A stretch of 64,000 bases of DNA from Paraburkholderia sp. BCC1885 (GCF_900996235.1 NZ_CAAJGM010000208.1:186001-250000); one strand, 5' to 3'. Counted from the first letter of the stretch, positions 1 to 9,453 are shown. Numbers and translations are program-made. The notes: a model not told the origin generated them from the sequence alone.

Positions 1-127
1 ATGCGGAAAATTGTTGCGGCGCACCCTGGTTTCGCCGCGGATCAACGAATACGTCGGCTAGTTTGCGCCGATTGACGGGAGTTTCAGCGCTTTTTTGCGT
101 CATTTGCCATGGGCACGCTGCGCTACA

Positions 128-2650
128 ATGCCAGCCATGTTGACCGAACGGCTTTTCGCACGCTCGGCGCGGCCCGCCCGTTCGACGGCGGATTCGTCGC
201 CGTCCCGCTGGCACCATGGACCATGGTGGTCGAATTCCTATTTGCTGACGCCGCTGCTGTCGATCCTGGTGTTCCTGGTCGTCATGAGCCTGATTCTGTG
301 GAGCCTGAACCGGCGCGAGCAGCAGCAGCAGGAAGACACGCTCTACCGCAACGTCGCGTGGGCCCAGCAGCAGATCCGCCTGTCCATGACAGGCGCGCAG
401 GAACAGATCCAGGCTCTCGCGCGCGACCTCGCCGCCGGCCACGCCGATCCCCATTCGTTCCAGGTGTCTACCACGGACATCCTGCAGGGGCATCCCGAAA
501 TCCTCTATCTGAACTGGTACACGCCGCAGCAGCAGCCGCGCTGGCCCAATACGGCGCAGCCGGTGTTCGGCCAGCGCCTCGCGCGGCCAAGCGACGTGCA
601 GATGGACGAGGCCGTGAAGGCCGCCTTCGCCGATGCGCGCACCTCGCGCCGCCAGACCTATTCCCCGCTCATCTATGACGATCTCGGCAACGGCTATCTG
701 ACGCTGCAGACGCCGATCTATCGCGACCGCGAATTCCTCGGCTCGATCGCCGCGGTGTTTTCGATCGAAGGCGTGCTCAAGCACGACATTCCGCCCGAGC
801 TGTCGGCGAAGTACAAGATCTCGATCATCGATCTGAACAACAAGGAACTGGCCACCACGTCCACCCGTCCGCGCCTGCCGCGCGACATGTTCTACGACCT
901 GCCGCTCGACCCGCCGGGCCAGGGCGTCTCGGTGCGCGTCTACGCGTTCCCGCAGATGACCAACTTCACGAACAACACGCTCGTGTGGCTGGTCGCCGGC
1001 CTGTCGTGCTTCGTGCTGTGGAGTTTGTGGAGCCTGTGGAAGCACACGCGCCAGCGCTTCGAAGCGCAACAGGCGCTGTACGCCGAAGCGTTCTTCCGCC
1101 GCGCCATGGAAAACTCCGTGCTGATCGGCATGCGCGTGCTCGACATGCACGGCCGCATCACCCACGTCAATCCGGCCTTTTGCCGCATGACCGGCTGGGA
1201 CGAAAGCGACCTCGTCGGCAAGCAGGCGCCGTTCCCCTACTGGCCGCGCGACGCCTATCCGGAGATGCAGCGCCAGCTCGACATGACGCTGCGCGGCAAG
1301 GCGCCTTCGTCCGGCTTCGAACTGCGCGTGCGCCGCAAGGACGGCTCGCTGTTCCACGCGCGCCTGTATGTATCGCCGCTGATCGATTCGTCGGGCCGCC
1401 AGACCGGCTGGATGTCGTCGATGACCGACATCACCGAGCCGAAACGCGCCCGCGAAGAACTCGCCGCCGCCCACGAGCGCTTCACCACCGTGCTCGAAAG
1501 CCTAGACGCCGCCGTCTCCGTGCTGGCCGCCGACGAAGCCGAGCTGCTGTTCGCCAACCGCTATTACCGCCATCTGTTCGGCATCCGTCCCGACGGCCAC
1601 CTGGAACTCGCGGGCGGCGGCTTCGATAGCGGCGAGGCTTCGTCCGATTCGATCGACATGGTCGACGCTTATGCAGGCCTGCCCGCCGCCGCGCTCACCG
1701 AAAGCACCGCGGACGCCCAGGAAGTGTATGTGCAGAGCATCCAGAAGTGGTTCGAAGTGCGCCGCCAGTACATTCAGTGGGTGGACGGCCATCTGGCGCA
1801 GATGCAGATCGCGACCGACATCACCACCCGCAAGCAGGCCCAGGAACTCGCGCGTCAGCAGGACGAGAAGCTGCAGTTCACCAGCCGCCTGATGACGATG
1901 GGCGAAATGGCCTCGTCGCTCGCCCACGAACTGAACCAGCCGCTCGCCGCCATCAATAACTATTGCTCAGGAACCGTAGCGCTGGTTAAATCTGGGCGAA
2001 CGACGCCTGACAATCTGCTGCCCGTCCTCGAAAAAACCGCGCAGCAGGCAGTACGGGCGGGCATGATCATCAAGCGGATCCGCGAGTTCGTGAAACGCAG
2101 CGAGCCGAAGCGCCAGGCCACGCGCGTCGCCGATATCGTGGCGGACGCGGTGGGCCTCGCCGAGATCGAGGCACGCAAGCGCCGCATTCGCATCGTCACC
2201 GACCTGCGCTCGCGCCTGCCGGTGATCTACGTGGACCCGGTGCTGATCGAGCAGGTGCTGGTGAACCTCCTGAAGAACGCCGCCGAAGCCATGCACGACG
2301 CGCGGCCCAATGCGGTGGATCCGGTGATCCGCGTGGTCGTGCGGCTGGAAAGCGGCTTCGTGTGCATCAGCGTGGTCGACCAGGGTCCGGGGGTCGACGA
2401 GGCCACGGCCGAGCGTCTGTTTGAACCGTTTTACAGCACCAAGTCCGATGGCATGGGCATGGGGTTGAACATCTGCCGTTCGATTATCGAATCGCATCGC
2501 GGCCGTCTGTGGGTGGTCAATAACGTCGAGTCCGACGGTCACATCACAGGCGCCACGTTCCATTGCAGTCTGCCTATTGGAGAGCCCGACGGCCCGAGCA
2601 ACGGCGGGTCAGAGGCGCCGACACCACAAACCGTTACGGGAGAGCTATGA
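128..2650 (+). CDS. FixL/DctS-like membrane sensor histidine kinase
   Basis: Two-component sensor kinase that autophosphorylates on His and passes phosphate to the regulator encoded next to it. Counting from an upstream TTG at 95 (851 residues), a membrane segment lies at about 50-71, an extracytoplasmic domain of about 220 residues follows, and a second membrane segment lies at about 292-313. Then come two PAS domains (about 333-450 and 463-565), a HisKA helix with LAHELNQPL (His611) and an ATPase domain with NLLKNAAEAM, DQGPGV and GMGMGLNIC boxes. The double-membrane layout with tandem PAS resembles DctS, while the kinase core is FixL-like. No heme-PAS assignment or ligand can be made. The start is uncertain: TTG 95, ATG 128 and ATG 137 are all in frame and none has a strong ribosome site. 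The stop overlaps the next start (ATGA). Confidence 0.88.
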   Translation: MPAMLTERLFARSARPARSTADSSPSRWHHGPWWSNSYLLTPLLSILVFLVVMSLILWSLNRREQQQQEDTLYRNVAWAQQQIRLSMTGAQEQIQALARDLAAGHADPHSFQVSTTDILQGHPEILYLNWYTPQQQPRWPNTAQPVFGQRLARPSDVQMDEAVKAAFADARTSRRQTYSPLIYDDLGNGYLTLQTPIYRDREFLGSIAAVFSIEGVLKHDIPPELSAKYKISIIDLNNKELATTSTRPRLPRDMFYDLPLDPPGQGVSVRVYAFPQMTNFTNNTLVWLVAGLSCFVLWSLWSLWKHTRQRFEAQQALYAEAFFRRAMENSVLIGMRVLDMHGRITHVNPAFCRMTGWDESDLVGKQAPFPYWPRDAYPEMQRQLDMTLRGKAPSSGFELRVRRKDGSLFHARLYVSPLIDSSGRQTGWMSSMTDITEPKRAREELAAAHERFTTVLESLDAAVSVLAADEAELLFANRYYRHLFGIRPDGHLELAGGGFDSGEASSDSIDMVDAYAGLPAAALTESTADAQEVYVQSIQKWFEVRRQYIQWVDGHLAQMQIATDITTRKQAQELARQQDEKLQFTSRLMTMGEMASSLAHELNQPLAAINNYCSGTVALVKSGRTTPDNLLPVLEKTAQQAVRAGMIIKRIREFVKRSEPKRQATRVADIVADAVGLAEIEARKRRIRIVTDLRSRLPVIYVDPVLIEQVLVNLLKNAAEAMHDARPNAVDPVIRVVVRLESGFVCISVVDQGPGVDEATAERLFEPFYSTKSDGMGMGLNICRSIIESHRGRLWVVNNVESDGHITGATFHCSLPIGEPDGPSNGGSEAPTPQTVTGEL

Positions 2651-3288
2651 ACAGCCCAGTCACCACTCAGGAAACAGTCTTTGTCGTCGATGACGACGAG
2701 GCCGTGCGAGATTCGCTGCGCTGGCTGCTGGAGGCAAACGGCTACCGCGTGCAGTGCTTCTCCAGCGCCGAGCAGTTCATCGACGCCTGGCAGCCGCACA
2801 CGCATCCGGGCCAGATTGCCTGTCTGATCCTCGACGTGCGGATGTCCGGCATGAGCGGTCTCGAACTGCAGGAACGCCTGATCGCCGACAACGCCTCGCT
2901 GCCGATCATCTTCGTGACGGGCCACGGCGACGTGCCGATGGCGGTGTCGACGATGAAAAAAGGCGCGATGGACTTCATCGAAAAGCCGTTCGACGAAGCC
3001 GAACTGCGCAAGCTGGTCGAGCGCATGCTCGACAAGGCGCGCAGCGAAAGCACCAACGTGCAGCAGCAGCGCGCCGCGGCCGAACGCCTCGGCAAGCTGA
3101 CCGCGCGTGAGCACCAGGTGCTCGAACGCATCATCGCCGGCCGTCTGAACAAGCAGATCGCCGACGACCTCGGCATCAGCATCAAGACCGTCGAGGCGCA
3201 CCGCGCCAACATCATGGAAAAGCTCAACGTCAACACGGTCGCCGATCTGCTGCGACTGGCGCTGTCGAACAAGCCGCAACAGGCGTAG
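2647..3288 (+). CDS. FixJ/DctR-like LuxR-family response regulator
   Basis: DNA-binding response regulator, 213 residues. The N-terminal receiver has the acidic pocket DDD (15-17), the phosphoacceptor Asp63 in LILDVRM, a Thr in FVTGHG and the conserved Lys in IEKPF. A linker leads to a LuxR-type helix-turn-helix starting LTAREHQVLERI and containing NKQIADDLGISIKTVEAHR. This domain order is that of FixJ, DctR and TodT. Its ATG overlaps the kinase stop (ATGA), so the two are translationally coupled and form one phosphorelay. No target operon sits beside the pair, so the regulated function is unknown. Confidence 0.93.
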   Translation: MNSPVTTQETVFVVDDDEAVRDSLRWLLEANGYRVQCFSSAEQFIDAWQPHTHPGQIACLILDVRMSGMSGLELQERLIADNASLPIIFVTGHGDVPMAVSTMKKGAMDFIEKPFDEAELRKLVERMLDKARSESTNVQQQRAAAERLGKLTAREHQVLERIIAGRLNKQIADDLGISIKTVEAHRANIMEKLNVNTVADLLRLALSNKPQQA

Positions 3289-3308
3289 TCAATCACGCCG
3301 ATAATCCT

Positions 3309-3335
3309 GCTGGCCCGACCTTGAGTCCGGCCAGC
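3309..3335. terminator. Weak inverted repeat after the kinase/regulator operon
   Basis: GCTGGCC (3309-3315) and GGCCAGC (3329-3335) form a 7-bp stem with a 13-nt loop between the convergent regulator and methyltransferase genes. There is no T tract on either strand, so termination is only a possibility. Confidence 0.3.
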
Positions 3336-3406
3336 GATGGCTCTCACCACCTTGCAGAATAGGCCTTGGCGCTCGGCACAGACGACGATGCCAGGTCCGC
3401 TGAAGT

Positions 3407-4036
3407 TCACCTGGCTGCGTTCGCAAGCCGTCCACCCGCCTCGACCTCATGCGCCAGGCGCTTTCGCACAATAAACTCGATCGCAGACTCGCTAACCGGC
3501 GTCAACGTCTGATCCTCAAGCGGCAGCCGATAACGATAGCTTGAATCGAGCAACTCCGCTTTGAGCGGCTGCGCGGCCGGCCCTAACGTCTGTAGCAAAT
3601 CAAACAGATTCAACGTGCGAGGGCTCCACGACCGTGCTTTCCATAGCGTAAAAGTCCATTGGTGGTACCTGTTGAACAACGATGGAAAGTGGCCTTGTTC
3701 ATAAAGGTCCTCGTCGGGAACCAGGCACACGAGATGGCCGCCCGGCTTTAGAACCCTGAACCAGTGATGCAGTGCGACCGCAGGATCACACATGTGTTCG
3801 AGACAGTGGGAGGAGTGGACGAAGTCGAGACTCTCGTCGGGCACCCCTTCAAGGAATTGTGCATCGCCATCGGGCAGATCCCAGACGCGCAGTTCTCGCA
3901 TGCCTGGGAACAGCTCCTGATAAAGGGAAACGGGATCGGCGCCCGCGCCCACGTCAATTCCATTCCCGACGAAATACCGGGTGGCAAATCGCACGTCATG
4001 CAAACGGCGGGCCATCGCCTTGCTGGCTTCATACAT
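3407..4036 (-). CDS. Class I SAM-dependent methyltransferase (Methyltransf_11-like)
   Basis: Predicted small-molecule or glycan methyltransferase, 209 residues. The SAM-binding glycine motif is visible as GIDVGAGADPVS, followed by a post-motif II stretch LDFVHSSHCLEHM and a motif III region RVLKPGGHLVCLVPDED, typical of the UbiE/Methyltransf_11 fold. The start at 4036 is chosen because TTTGGAGGAACG lies just upstream at normal spacing; a longer reading to 4111 has no such site. It stands alone, facing the response regulator and divergent from folD. Codon use looks slightly less GC-biased than its neighbours, which could mean transfer. Similar proteins often act on sugar or lipid methylation, but the substrate cannot be read from the sequence. 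Confidence 0.8.
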   Translation of the reverse strand: MYEASKAMARRLHDVRFATRYFVGNGIDVGAGADPVSLYQELFPGMRELRVWDLPDGDAQFLEGVPDESLDFVHSSHCLEHMCDPAVALHHWFRVLKPGGHLVCLVPDEDLYEQGHFPSLFNRYHQWTFTLWKARSWSPRTLNLFDLLQTLGPAAQPLKAELLDSSYRYRLPLEDQTLTPVSESAIEFIVRKRLAHEVEAGGRLANAAR

Positions 4037-4224
4037 AAAAACGTTCCTCCAAAGCAACCGGCACCGGTGCTTGACATCGCATGCCTGAAGACGCTGAAAG
4101 GGACGCATCATAGCGCCGAGAACCCGCCCCCCATCTCACAAACGGTGCGGCTCCCGCCTTCACGCATCGCCTGCCGGCCTGGCTTCGTCTCGTGTACCCG
4201 GCTGAAGACGTCGGGCCGCGACGG

Positions 4225-4230
4225 TATAAT
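4225..4230 (+). promoter_or_regulatory. Candidate -10 box upstream of folD
   Basis: TATAAT occurs 176 bp before the folD ATG, inside the intergenic stretch shared with the divergent methyltransferase. The hexamer 17 bp upstream (CTGAAG) is a poor -35 match, so this is a moderate sigma-70 candidate only. Confidence 0.4.
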
Positions 4231-4289
4231 CCCGTACTTCGTAGCAGCGCCCATTGCGCGCCGCACGCTTTTCGCAAGCCGACCGGCTC

Positions 4290-4409
4290 ATGTCGAAAAG
4301 CGTTATCGACCGTATCTTGCGCGCCGCCTGTGTGGAATCCGCTGAATCCGCACCGCGAGACGCGCCGCTCGCCCCGCATTCCGAACCGCCCAACCTCGAC
4401 CGACCATGA
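4290..4409 (+). CDS. Possible 39-residue leader ORF overlapping folD
   Basis: An ATG at 4290 opens a 39-codon frame beginning MSKSVIDRILRAACVESAES whose TGA overlaps the folD ATG as ATGA. The overlap would allow translational coupling and the frame lies downstream of the candidate -10 box. There is no clear ribosome binding site and the C-terminal half is low-complexity (Pro/Glu/Ala), so it may be chance. No family recognised. Confidence 0.25.
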   Translation: MSKSVIDRILRAACVESAESAPRDAPLAPHSEPPNLDRP

Positions 4410-5263
4410 CAGCCACCCTGATCGACGGCAACGCCCTCTCCAAGACCTTGCGCACCGACGTCGCCACGCGCGCCGCCGCCCTCACCGCCCGCGGCCACCA
4501 GCCGGGCCTCGCCGTCGTGCTGGTGGGCGACAATCCGGCCAGCGAAGTGTATGTGCGCAACAAGATCAAGGCCTGCGAGGACAACGGCCTGCATTCGTCC
4601 TACGACCGGTATCCGGCGACGCTCTCAGAAGCCGATCTGCTGGCGCGTATCGACGCACTGAACCACGATCCGAAGATCCACGGCATTCTGGTGCAGTTGC
4701 CGCTGCCAAAGCATATCGACAGCCATAAGGTGATCGAAGCCATCGCGCCGGAAAAGGACGTGGACGGCTTTCACGTCGCCAATGCGGGCGCACTGATGAC
4801 CGGCAAGCCGCTGTTCCGTCCCTGCACGCCGTATGGTGTGATGAAGATGTTCGAGGCCTACGGCATCGATCTGAAGGGCGCCAACGCGGTGGTGATCGGC
4901 CGCTCGAATATCGTCGGCAAGCCGATGGCGCTGCTGCTGCTCGAAGCCGGCGCGACCGTCACGATCTGCCACAGCAAGACCCGCGATCTGGCCGCGCACA
5001 CGCGCAACGCCGACGTGGTGGTGGCGGCCACCGGCCTGCGCAACCTCCTGAGCGCGGCGATGGTCAAGCCGGGCGCGGCTGTGATCGACGTGGGCATGAA
5101 CCGCGACGAGGCCGGCAAGCTGTGCGGCGACGTCGATTTTGCCGGCGTCAAGGAAGTGGCCGGCTTTATCACGCCGGTGCCGGGCGGTGTCGGCCCGATG
5201 ACGATCACCATGCTGCTCGTCAACACGATCGAAGCCGCCGAGCGCGCCGCCGGCCAACTCTGA
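4406..5263 (+). CDS. folD: Bifunctional methylenetetrahydrofolate dehydrogenase/cyclohydrolase
   Basis: FolD interconverts 5,10-methylene-, methenyl- and 10-formyl-tetrahydrofolate with NADP, feeding one-carbon units to purine, thymidylate and formyl-Met synthesis in the cytosol. At 285 residues it has normal length. The substrate and catalytic motif YVRNKIKACED contains Tyr49 and the catalytic Lys53. GILVQLPLP, PEKDVDGFH and PCTPYGVM follow, then the nucleotide-binding GRSNIVGKPMA and the C-terminal signature PVPGGVGPMTITMLL. The gene is followed after 181 bp by prlC on the same strand. Its start overlaps a short upstream frame. Confidence 0.97.
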   Translation: MTATLIDGNALSKTLRTDVATRAAALTARGHQPGLAVVLVGDNPASEVYVRNKIKACEDNGLHSSYDRYPATLSEADLLARIDALNHDPKIHGILVQLPLPKHIDSHKVIEAIAPEKDVDGFHVANAGALMTGKPLFRPCTPYGVMKMFEAYGIDLKGANAVVIGRSNIVGKPMALLLLEAGATVTICHSKTRDLAAHTRNADVVVAATGLRNLLSAAMVKPGAAVIDVGMNRDEAGKLCGDVDFAGVKEVAGFITPVPGGVGPMTITMLLVNTIEAAERAAGQL

Positions 5264-5444
5264 CCCAGCGCCGGTCTGGCACAAATAACGAAGCGGGCGC
5301 ACGCCAGGCGAACTTCTGCTAATTTGTGCCGTAGCCCAATTGGAATCGCGGCACTGCGCCCCAATAGTGACGTTACCGGGCGCAGCCACGAGCCACGCCC
5401 GCCGATTTCCGCCTATTCACCCGCGTCAGACAGGAAGCCGCCTC

Positions 5445-7547
5445 ATGTCCACTACTCGATCCACACACGACAACCCGCTGCTCGATTTCTCCGATCTGCC
5501 GCGCTTTGGCGACATCCGCCCTGAACACGTGACGCCGGCGCTCGACGTGCTGCTCGCCAACGCCACGGCCGCCGTCGAGCGCGCCGCCGAGCCGAGCACG
5601 CCCGCATCGTGGGCCGACGTGGTCGAGCCGGTCGAGCGCGTCACCGAGCCGCTATCGCGCGCGTGGGGCGTCATCGGCCACCTGAATGCGGTGGCGGACA
5701 CGCCGGAACTGCGCGCCGCCTACGGCGAGAATCTGCCGCGCGTCACCGAATTCTGGTCGAGCGTCGGGCAAAATCTCGCGCTCTACGAAAAGTACAAGGC
5801 CCTCAGCGCCGCCAGCGACTTCGGCTCGCTCACCGGCGAACGCAAGAAAATCCTCAGCAATGCGCTGCGCGATTTCCGCCTGTCGGGCGCGGAATTGCCG
5901 GAAGCCGACAAGCCGCACTTCGCCGAATTGCAGGAACGCCAGGCGAATCTCTCGAAGTCGTTCTCCGATCATGTGCTGGACGCCACCAACGCCTATAGCT
6001 ATCTGGTCGAGGACAAGGCGCAACTGGCAGGTCTGCCGGAAGACGTGATCGAAGCGGCGCAGGAAGCCGCCGAGCGCGACGGCAAGACCGGCTGGAAATT
6101 CACGCTGCATTTCCCGTCGTACTTCCCCGTCATGCAGTACTCGGAAAACCGCGCGATGCGCGAGACGATGTACCGCGCCTACGTCACGCGTGCTTCGGAA
6201 CTGGGCGGCACATACGGCGGCGGCAAACCGGAGTGGGACAACACCGCCAACATCGCCGAGCAACTCAAGCTGCGCGCCGAAGAAGCGCACATGCTCGGCT
6301 ACCGCAACTTCGCGGAAGTCTCGCTCGCGCCGAAGATGGCGGAGTCGCCCGCGCAGGTCATGGCCTTCCTCGAGGACCTCGCCACGCGCGCCCGTCCGCA
6401 CGCGGAGCAGGACTGGAAAGAACTGCGTGAATTTGCCGCCAGCGAACTCGGCATGAGCGAACTGCAGCCGTGGGACATGACCTTCGCCGCCGAGCGCCTG
6501 CGTCAGAAGCGCTATTCGTTCTCGGAAAACGAGGTCAAGCAATACTTCCCGGAAGACGTCGTGTTCAAGGGCCTGTTCAAGGTCACGGAAACGCTGTTCG
6601 ACGTGAAGATCCGCCGCGACGAAGCCGCCGTGTGGCACCCGGACGTGCGCTTTTTCCGCATCGAGAATCAGGACGGCAGTCTGGTCGCACAGTTCTACGT
6701 CGACCTGTACGCGCGCGAAGGCAAGCGCGGCGGCGCCTGGATGGACGACGCGCGGGCCCGTCACAGGCACGCGAACGGCGGCGTGCAAACCCCGGTCGCG
6801 TATCTGACGTGCAACTTCTCGGCGCCGGTCGGCGGCAAGCCGGCCTGCTTCACGCATGACGAAGTAATCACGCTGTTCCACGAGTTCGGCCACGGGCTGC
6901 ATCACATGCTCACGCGGGTCGATGAGTTGGGCGTGTCGGGCATCAACGGCGTGGAATGGGATGCCGTCGAGCTGCCCTCGCAGTTCATGGAAAACTTCTG
7001 CTGGGAGTGGGACGTGCTAAGCGACATGAGCTCGCACGTCGAAACCGCCAAACCGCTGCCGCGCGATCTGTTCGACAAGATGCTGGCCGCGAAGAACTTC
7101 CAGAGCGGACTGGGTACGTTGCGCCAGATCGTGTTCTCGATGTTCGACATGAAGCTGCATACCGATTTCGACGCAAGCGGCCCGCAGAACGCCAACGACC
7201 TCGCCCGCGAGATCAACGAGCGCTTCCACGTGGTGCCGCAAGTGGCCTTTTCGCGCTGGCCGAACACGTTTAGCCACATCTTCGCGGGCGGCTACGCGGC
7301 GGGCTACTACAGCTACAAGTGGGCGGAGGTGCTGTCGGCGGACGCGTATGCGGCCTTCGAGGAAGCGGCGAGAAGCGCGAGCGGCAGTGTGCTCGATTCG
7401 GCCACCGGCACGCGCTATCGCAAGGAGATTCTCGAAGTGGGCGGCAGCCGCCCGGCGATGGAATCGTTCAAGGCGTTCCGCGGCCGTGAGCCGAACATCG
7501 ACGCGCTGCTGCGTCATAACGGCATGACGCCGGCTACGACGCATTGA
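5445..7547 (+). CDS. prlC: Oligopeptidase A, M3 family zinc metallopeptidase
   Basis: Cytosolic oligopeptidase that degrades short peptides, including cleaved signal peptides. The protein is 700 residues, close to the roughly 680 of the E. coli enzyme. The zinc site HEFGH is at 479-483 within TLFHEFGHGLHHML, with a downstream Glu in the WEWDVLSD region as the expected third ligand. The start at 5445 is preferred to an upstream in-frame ATG at 5340 because AGGAAG precedes it and the family homology begins just after it (NPLLDFSDLPRF). It converges on the deaminase gene, and a strong hairpin lies between the two. Confidence 0.95.
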   Translation: MSTTRSTHDNPLLDFSDLPRFGDIRPEHVTPALDVLLANATAAVERAAEPSTPASWADVVEPVERVTEPLSRAWGVIGHLNAVADTPELRAAYGENLPRVTEFWSSVGQNLALYEKYKALSAASDFGSLTGERKKILSNALRDFRLSGAELPEADKPHFAELQERQANLSKSFSDHVLDATNAYSYLVEDKAQLAGLPEDVIEAAQEAAERDGKTGWKFTLHFPSYFPVMQYSENRAMRETMYRAYVTRASELGGTYGGGKPEWDNTANIAEQLKLRAEEAHMLGYRNFAEVSLAPKMAESPAQVMAFLEDLATRARPHAEQDWKELREFAASELGMSELQPWDMTFAAERLRQKRYSFSENEVKQYFPEDVVFKGLFKVTETLFDVKIRRDEAAVWHPDVRFFRIENQDGSLVAQFYVDLYAREGKRGGAWMDDARARHRHANGGVQTPVAYLTCNFSAPVGGKPACFTHDEVITLFHEFGHGLHHMLTRVDELGVSGINGVEWDAVELPSQFMENFCWEWDVLSDMSSHVETAKPLPRDLFDKMLAAKNFQSGLGTLRQIVFSMFDMKLHTDFDASGPQNANDLAREINERFHVVPQVAFSRWPNTFSHIFAGGYAAGYYSYKWAEVLSADAYAAFEEAARSASGSVLDSATGTRYRKEILEVGGSRPAMESFKAFRGREPNIDALLRHNGMTPATTH

Positions 7548-7551
7548 GCTT

Positions 7552-7584
7552 GATGCCTGCGGCGGCTTGAGCGCCGCAGGCATC
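7552..7584. terminator. Bidirectional hairpin between prlC and the deaminase gene
   Basis: A perfect 13-bp GC-rich stem (7552-7564 with 7572-7584) and 7-nt loop lies exactly between two convergent genes. It lacks a T run but is well placed as a shared terminator or 3-prime-end stabiliser. Confidence 0.6.
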
Positions 7585-7591
7585 CACCCGC

Positions 7592-8929
7592 TTACCCCGA
7601 CACGCCGCGCGGCGTCGGCATACCTATCGCCTCTATCCGGTCTCCGCGCTGCAGTTTGAAATCGACCTGCGCGGGCCGCCCTTCCAGCGTCAGCGTCGCC
7701 CGCGCCGCCGGCGAGCTCGCCACCACCTTGCCGCGCCGGATCACCATCAGGCGCGCGGCGCGCAGACGGATGGCTTCAACCGCATCGCGCGCATCGAGCA
7801 GCACGAGATTCGCCTCGCATCCCGGCGCGATGCCATAGCCCTCCAGACCGAGGATGCGCGCCGCATTCACCGTCACCGCGTCGAAGCACGCATGCATCGC
7901 GTCGATGCCGGTCATCTGCGCCACGTGCAGTCCCATGTGCGCCACTTCGAGCATGTCGCCCGAGCCGAGGCTGTACCACGGGTCCATCACGCAGTCATGG
8001 CCGAACGCCACGTTGATGCCCGCGGCCATCATCTCCGGCACGCGCGTCATGCCGCGCCGCTTCGGATAGGTGTCGCTGCGGGCCTGCAGCGTGATGTTGA
8101 TGAGCGGATTCGCAATCGCCGCCACGCCCGACTCGCGCATCAGCGGCAGGAGCTTGCTGACGTAGTAGTTGTCCATCGAGTGCATCGAGGTCAGATGCGA
8201 GCCGGTGACCCGCCCATGCAGACCCAGCCGATGCGTTTGTGCCGCCAGCGTTTCGATGTGGCGCGAGAGCGGGTCGTCGGATTCGTCGCAATGCATGTCG
8301 ACGCGCAAACCCTGCTCTGCCGCATATTCGCACAGGATGCGCACCGACTCCGCGCCCTCCGCCATGGTCCGCTCGAAGTGCGGAATACCGCCGACCACAT
8401 CGACGCCAAGCGCAATCGCGCGCTTCAGGTTGTCGAAGGCGCCGGGACTGCGCAGCACGCCATCCTGCGGAAACGCCACCAGTTGCAAGTCGAGGTAAGG
8501 TGCGACGCGCCGCTTCACTTCGAGCAAGGCCTCGACGGCCAACAGGCGCGGGTCGCACACATCGACGTGGCTGCGAATCGCCAGCAGGCCGCGCGCCACG
8601 GCCCAGTCGCAGTATTGCAGCGCGCGGTCGATCAGGGCTTGCTGGGTCAGTTCCGGCTTGAGTTCGCCCCACAGCGCGATGCCTTCCAGCAAGGTGCCGG
8701 ACGCGTTGACGCGCGGCAAGCCGTAGGACAGCGTCGCGTCCATGTGGAAATGCGGGTCCACGAAGGGCGGCGTGACGAGCGAACCGGCGGCGTCGATTTC
8801 TTCGGCGGCACTCGCCGCCAGGCCGGCTTGCACGGCGACGATGCGCCCTGCTTCGATGCCGATATCGACGGGCTCCCTATGCGGTCCCGCGCTACGCGGC
8901 AGGCTGGCTCGGCGGATGATCAGGTCCAT
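7592..8929 (-). CDS. codA: CodA-like cytosine deaminase / amidohydrolase
   Basis: Metal-dependent amidohydrolase, 445 residues, most like E. coli CodA (about 427), which converts cytosine to uracil and ammonia for pyrimidine salvage. Visible metal and active-site motifs in order: HFHMD after the first beta strands, SHVDVCD, DMHCDESDDP (His and Glu ligands), SHLTSMHSMDNYY and GHDCVMDPWYSLG (Asp ligand). The start has AGGAGCGAG immediately upstream. It stands alone between prlC and a small divergent gene. No cytosine permease (CodB) is adjacent, so a related substrate such as isoguanine or another aminopyrimidine is possible. Confidence 0.85.
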   Translation of the reverse strand: MDLIIRRASLPRSAGPHREPVDIGIEAGRIVAVQAGLAASAAEEIDAAGSLVTPPFVDPHFHMDATLSYGLPRVNASGTLLEGIALWGELKPELTQQALIDRALQYCDWAVARGLLAIRSHVDVCDPRLLAVEALLEVKRRVAPYLDLQLVAFPQDGVLRSPGAFDNLKRAIALGVDVVGGIPHFERTMAEGAESVRILCEYAAEQGLRVDMHCDESDDPLSRHIETLAAQTHRLGLHGRVTGSHLTSMHSMDNYYVSKLLPLMRESGVAAIANPLINITLQARSDTYPKRRGMTRVPEMMAAGINVAFGHDCVMDPWYSLGSGDMLEVAHMGLHVAQMTGIDAMHACFDAVTVNAARILGLEGYGIAPGCEANLVLLDARDAVEAIRLRAARLMVIRRGKVVASSPAARATLTLEGRPAQVDFKLQRGDRIEAIGMPTPRGVSG

Positions 8930-9069
8930 GTCTCGCTCCTTTGACTGTCATCGATTCTATCCGCGCCAGAAAGCGACGGGGAGCGGGAAGCAACAGGGGC
9001 AGCGCCATGCCGGTGCGCGAGACGAAAATACACTAGCATGGTCGGCAAGCCCACCTGTCTTGCAACGCC

Positions 9070-9453
9070 ATGCCGTCCGCCATTCGCAACTCACTCGCCT
9101 GGATTCTCGACGCCTTCGAGCGCGAGCCCACCTTCATCAGCAAGCGCATGTTCGGCTGCGATGCCGCTTATCTCGACGGACTGATCTGTCTGGTCGCCGC
9201 CGATCGCACGCCACCGTGGAACGGCTTGCTGGTGTGTACGTCGAAGGAACGCCACGCGGCGCTCATCGAGGACGTACCCGGGTTGCGGCAACACCCGGAT
9301 CTCGGCAAATGGCTGTATGTGCCGCAAGACGATCCGGCCTTCGAAGATACCGTCGAGCAGGTCACCGCGCTCGTACTCGCCCGCGATCCGCGAATCGGCG
9401 TGGAACCGAAGCCGCGCCGGCGGCGCGGCAAGTCGGAACTGCCGGGGGCGTGA
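9070..9453 (+). CDS. Small TfoX N-terminal-like protein
   Basis: A 127-residue soluble protein. The section SKRMFGCDAAYLDGLICLVA resembles the TfoX/Sxy N-terminal fold, in which a RxMFG motif precedes a short beta sheet. The C-terminus is a basic tail (KPRRRRGK). TfoX proteins in other bacteria activate competence genes or bind DNA, but short paralogues like this have no known role, and the assignment rests on a single motif. It is divergent from the deaminase, and its 3-prime end faces the ABC ATPase gene 53 bp away. The ribosome site is weak. Confidence 0.6.
   Translation: MPSAIRNSLAWILDAFEREPTFISKRMFGCDAAYLDGLICLVAADRTPPWNGLLVCTSKERHAALIEDVPGLRQHPDLGKWLYVPQDDPAFEDTVEQVTALVLARDPRIGVEPKPRRRRGKSELPGA

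Noticed and set aside
1..94. 24-codon frame starting at base 1
   Set aside because: Too short and unsupported; it could be the tail of an upstream gene but nothing shows it.
5652..6905. 417-codon open frame antisense to prlC
   Set aside because: High GC keeps antisense frames open; product is Val/Arg/His-rich with no motif and the sense gene is clear.
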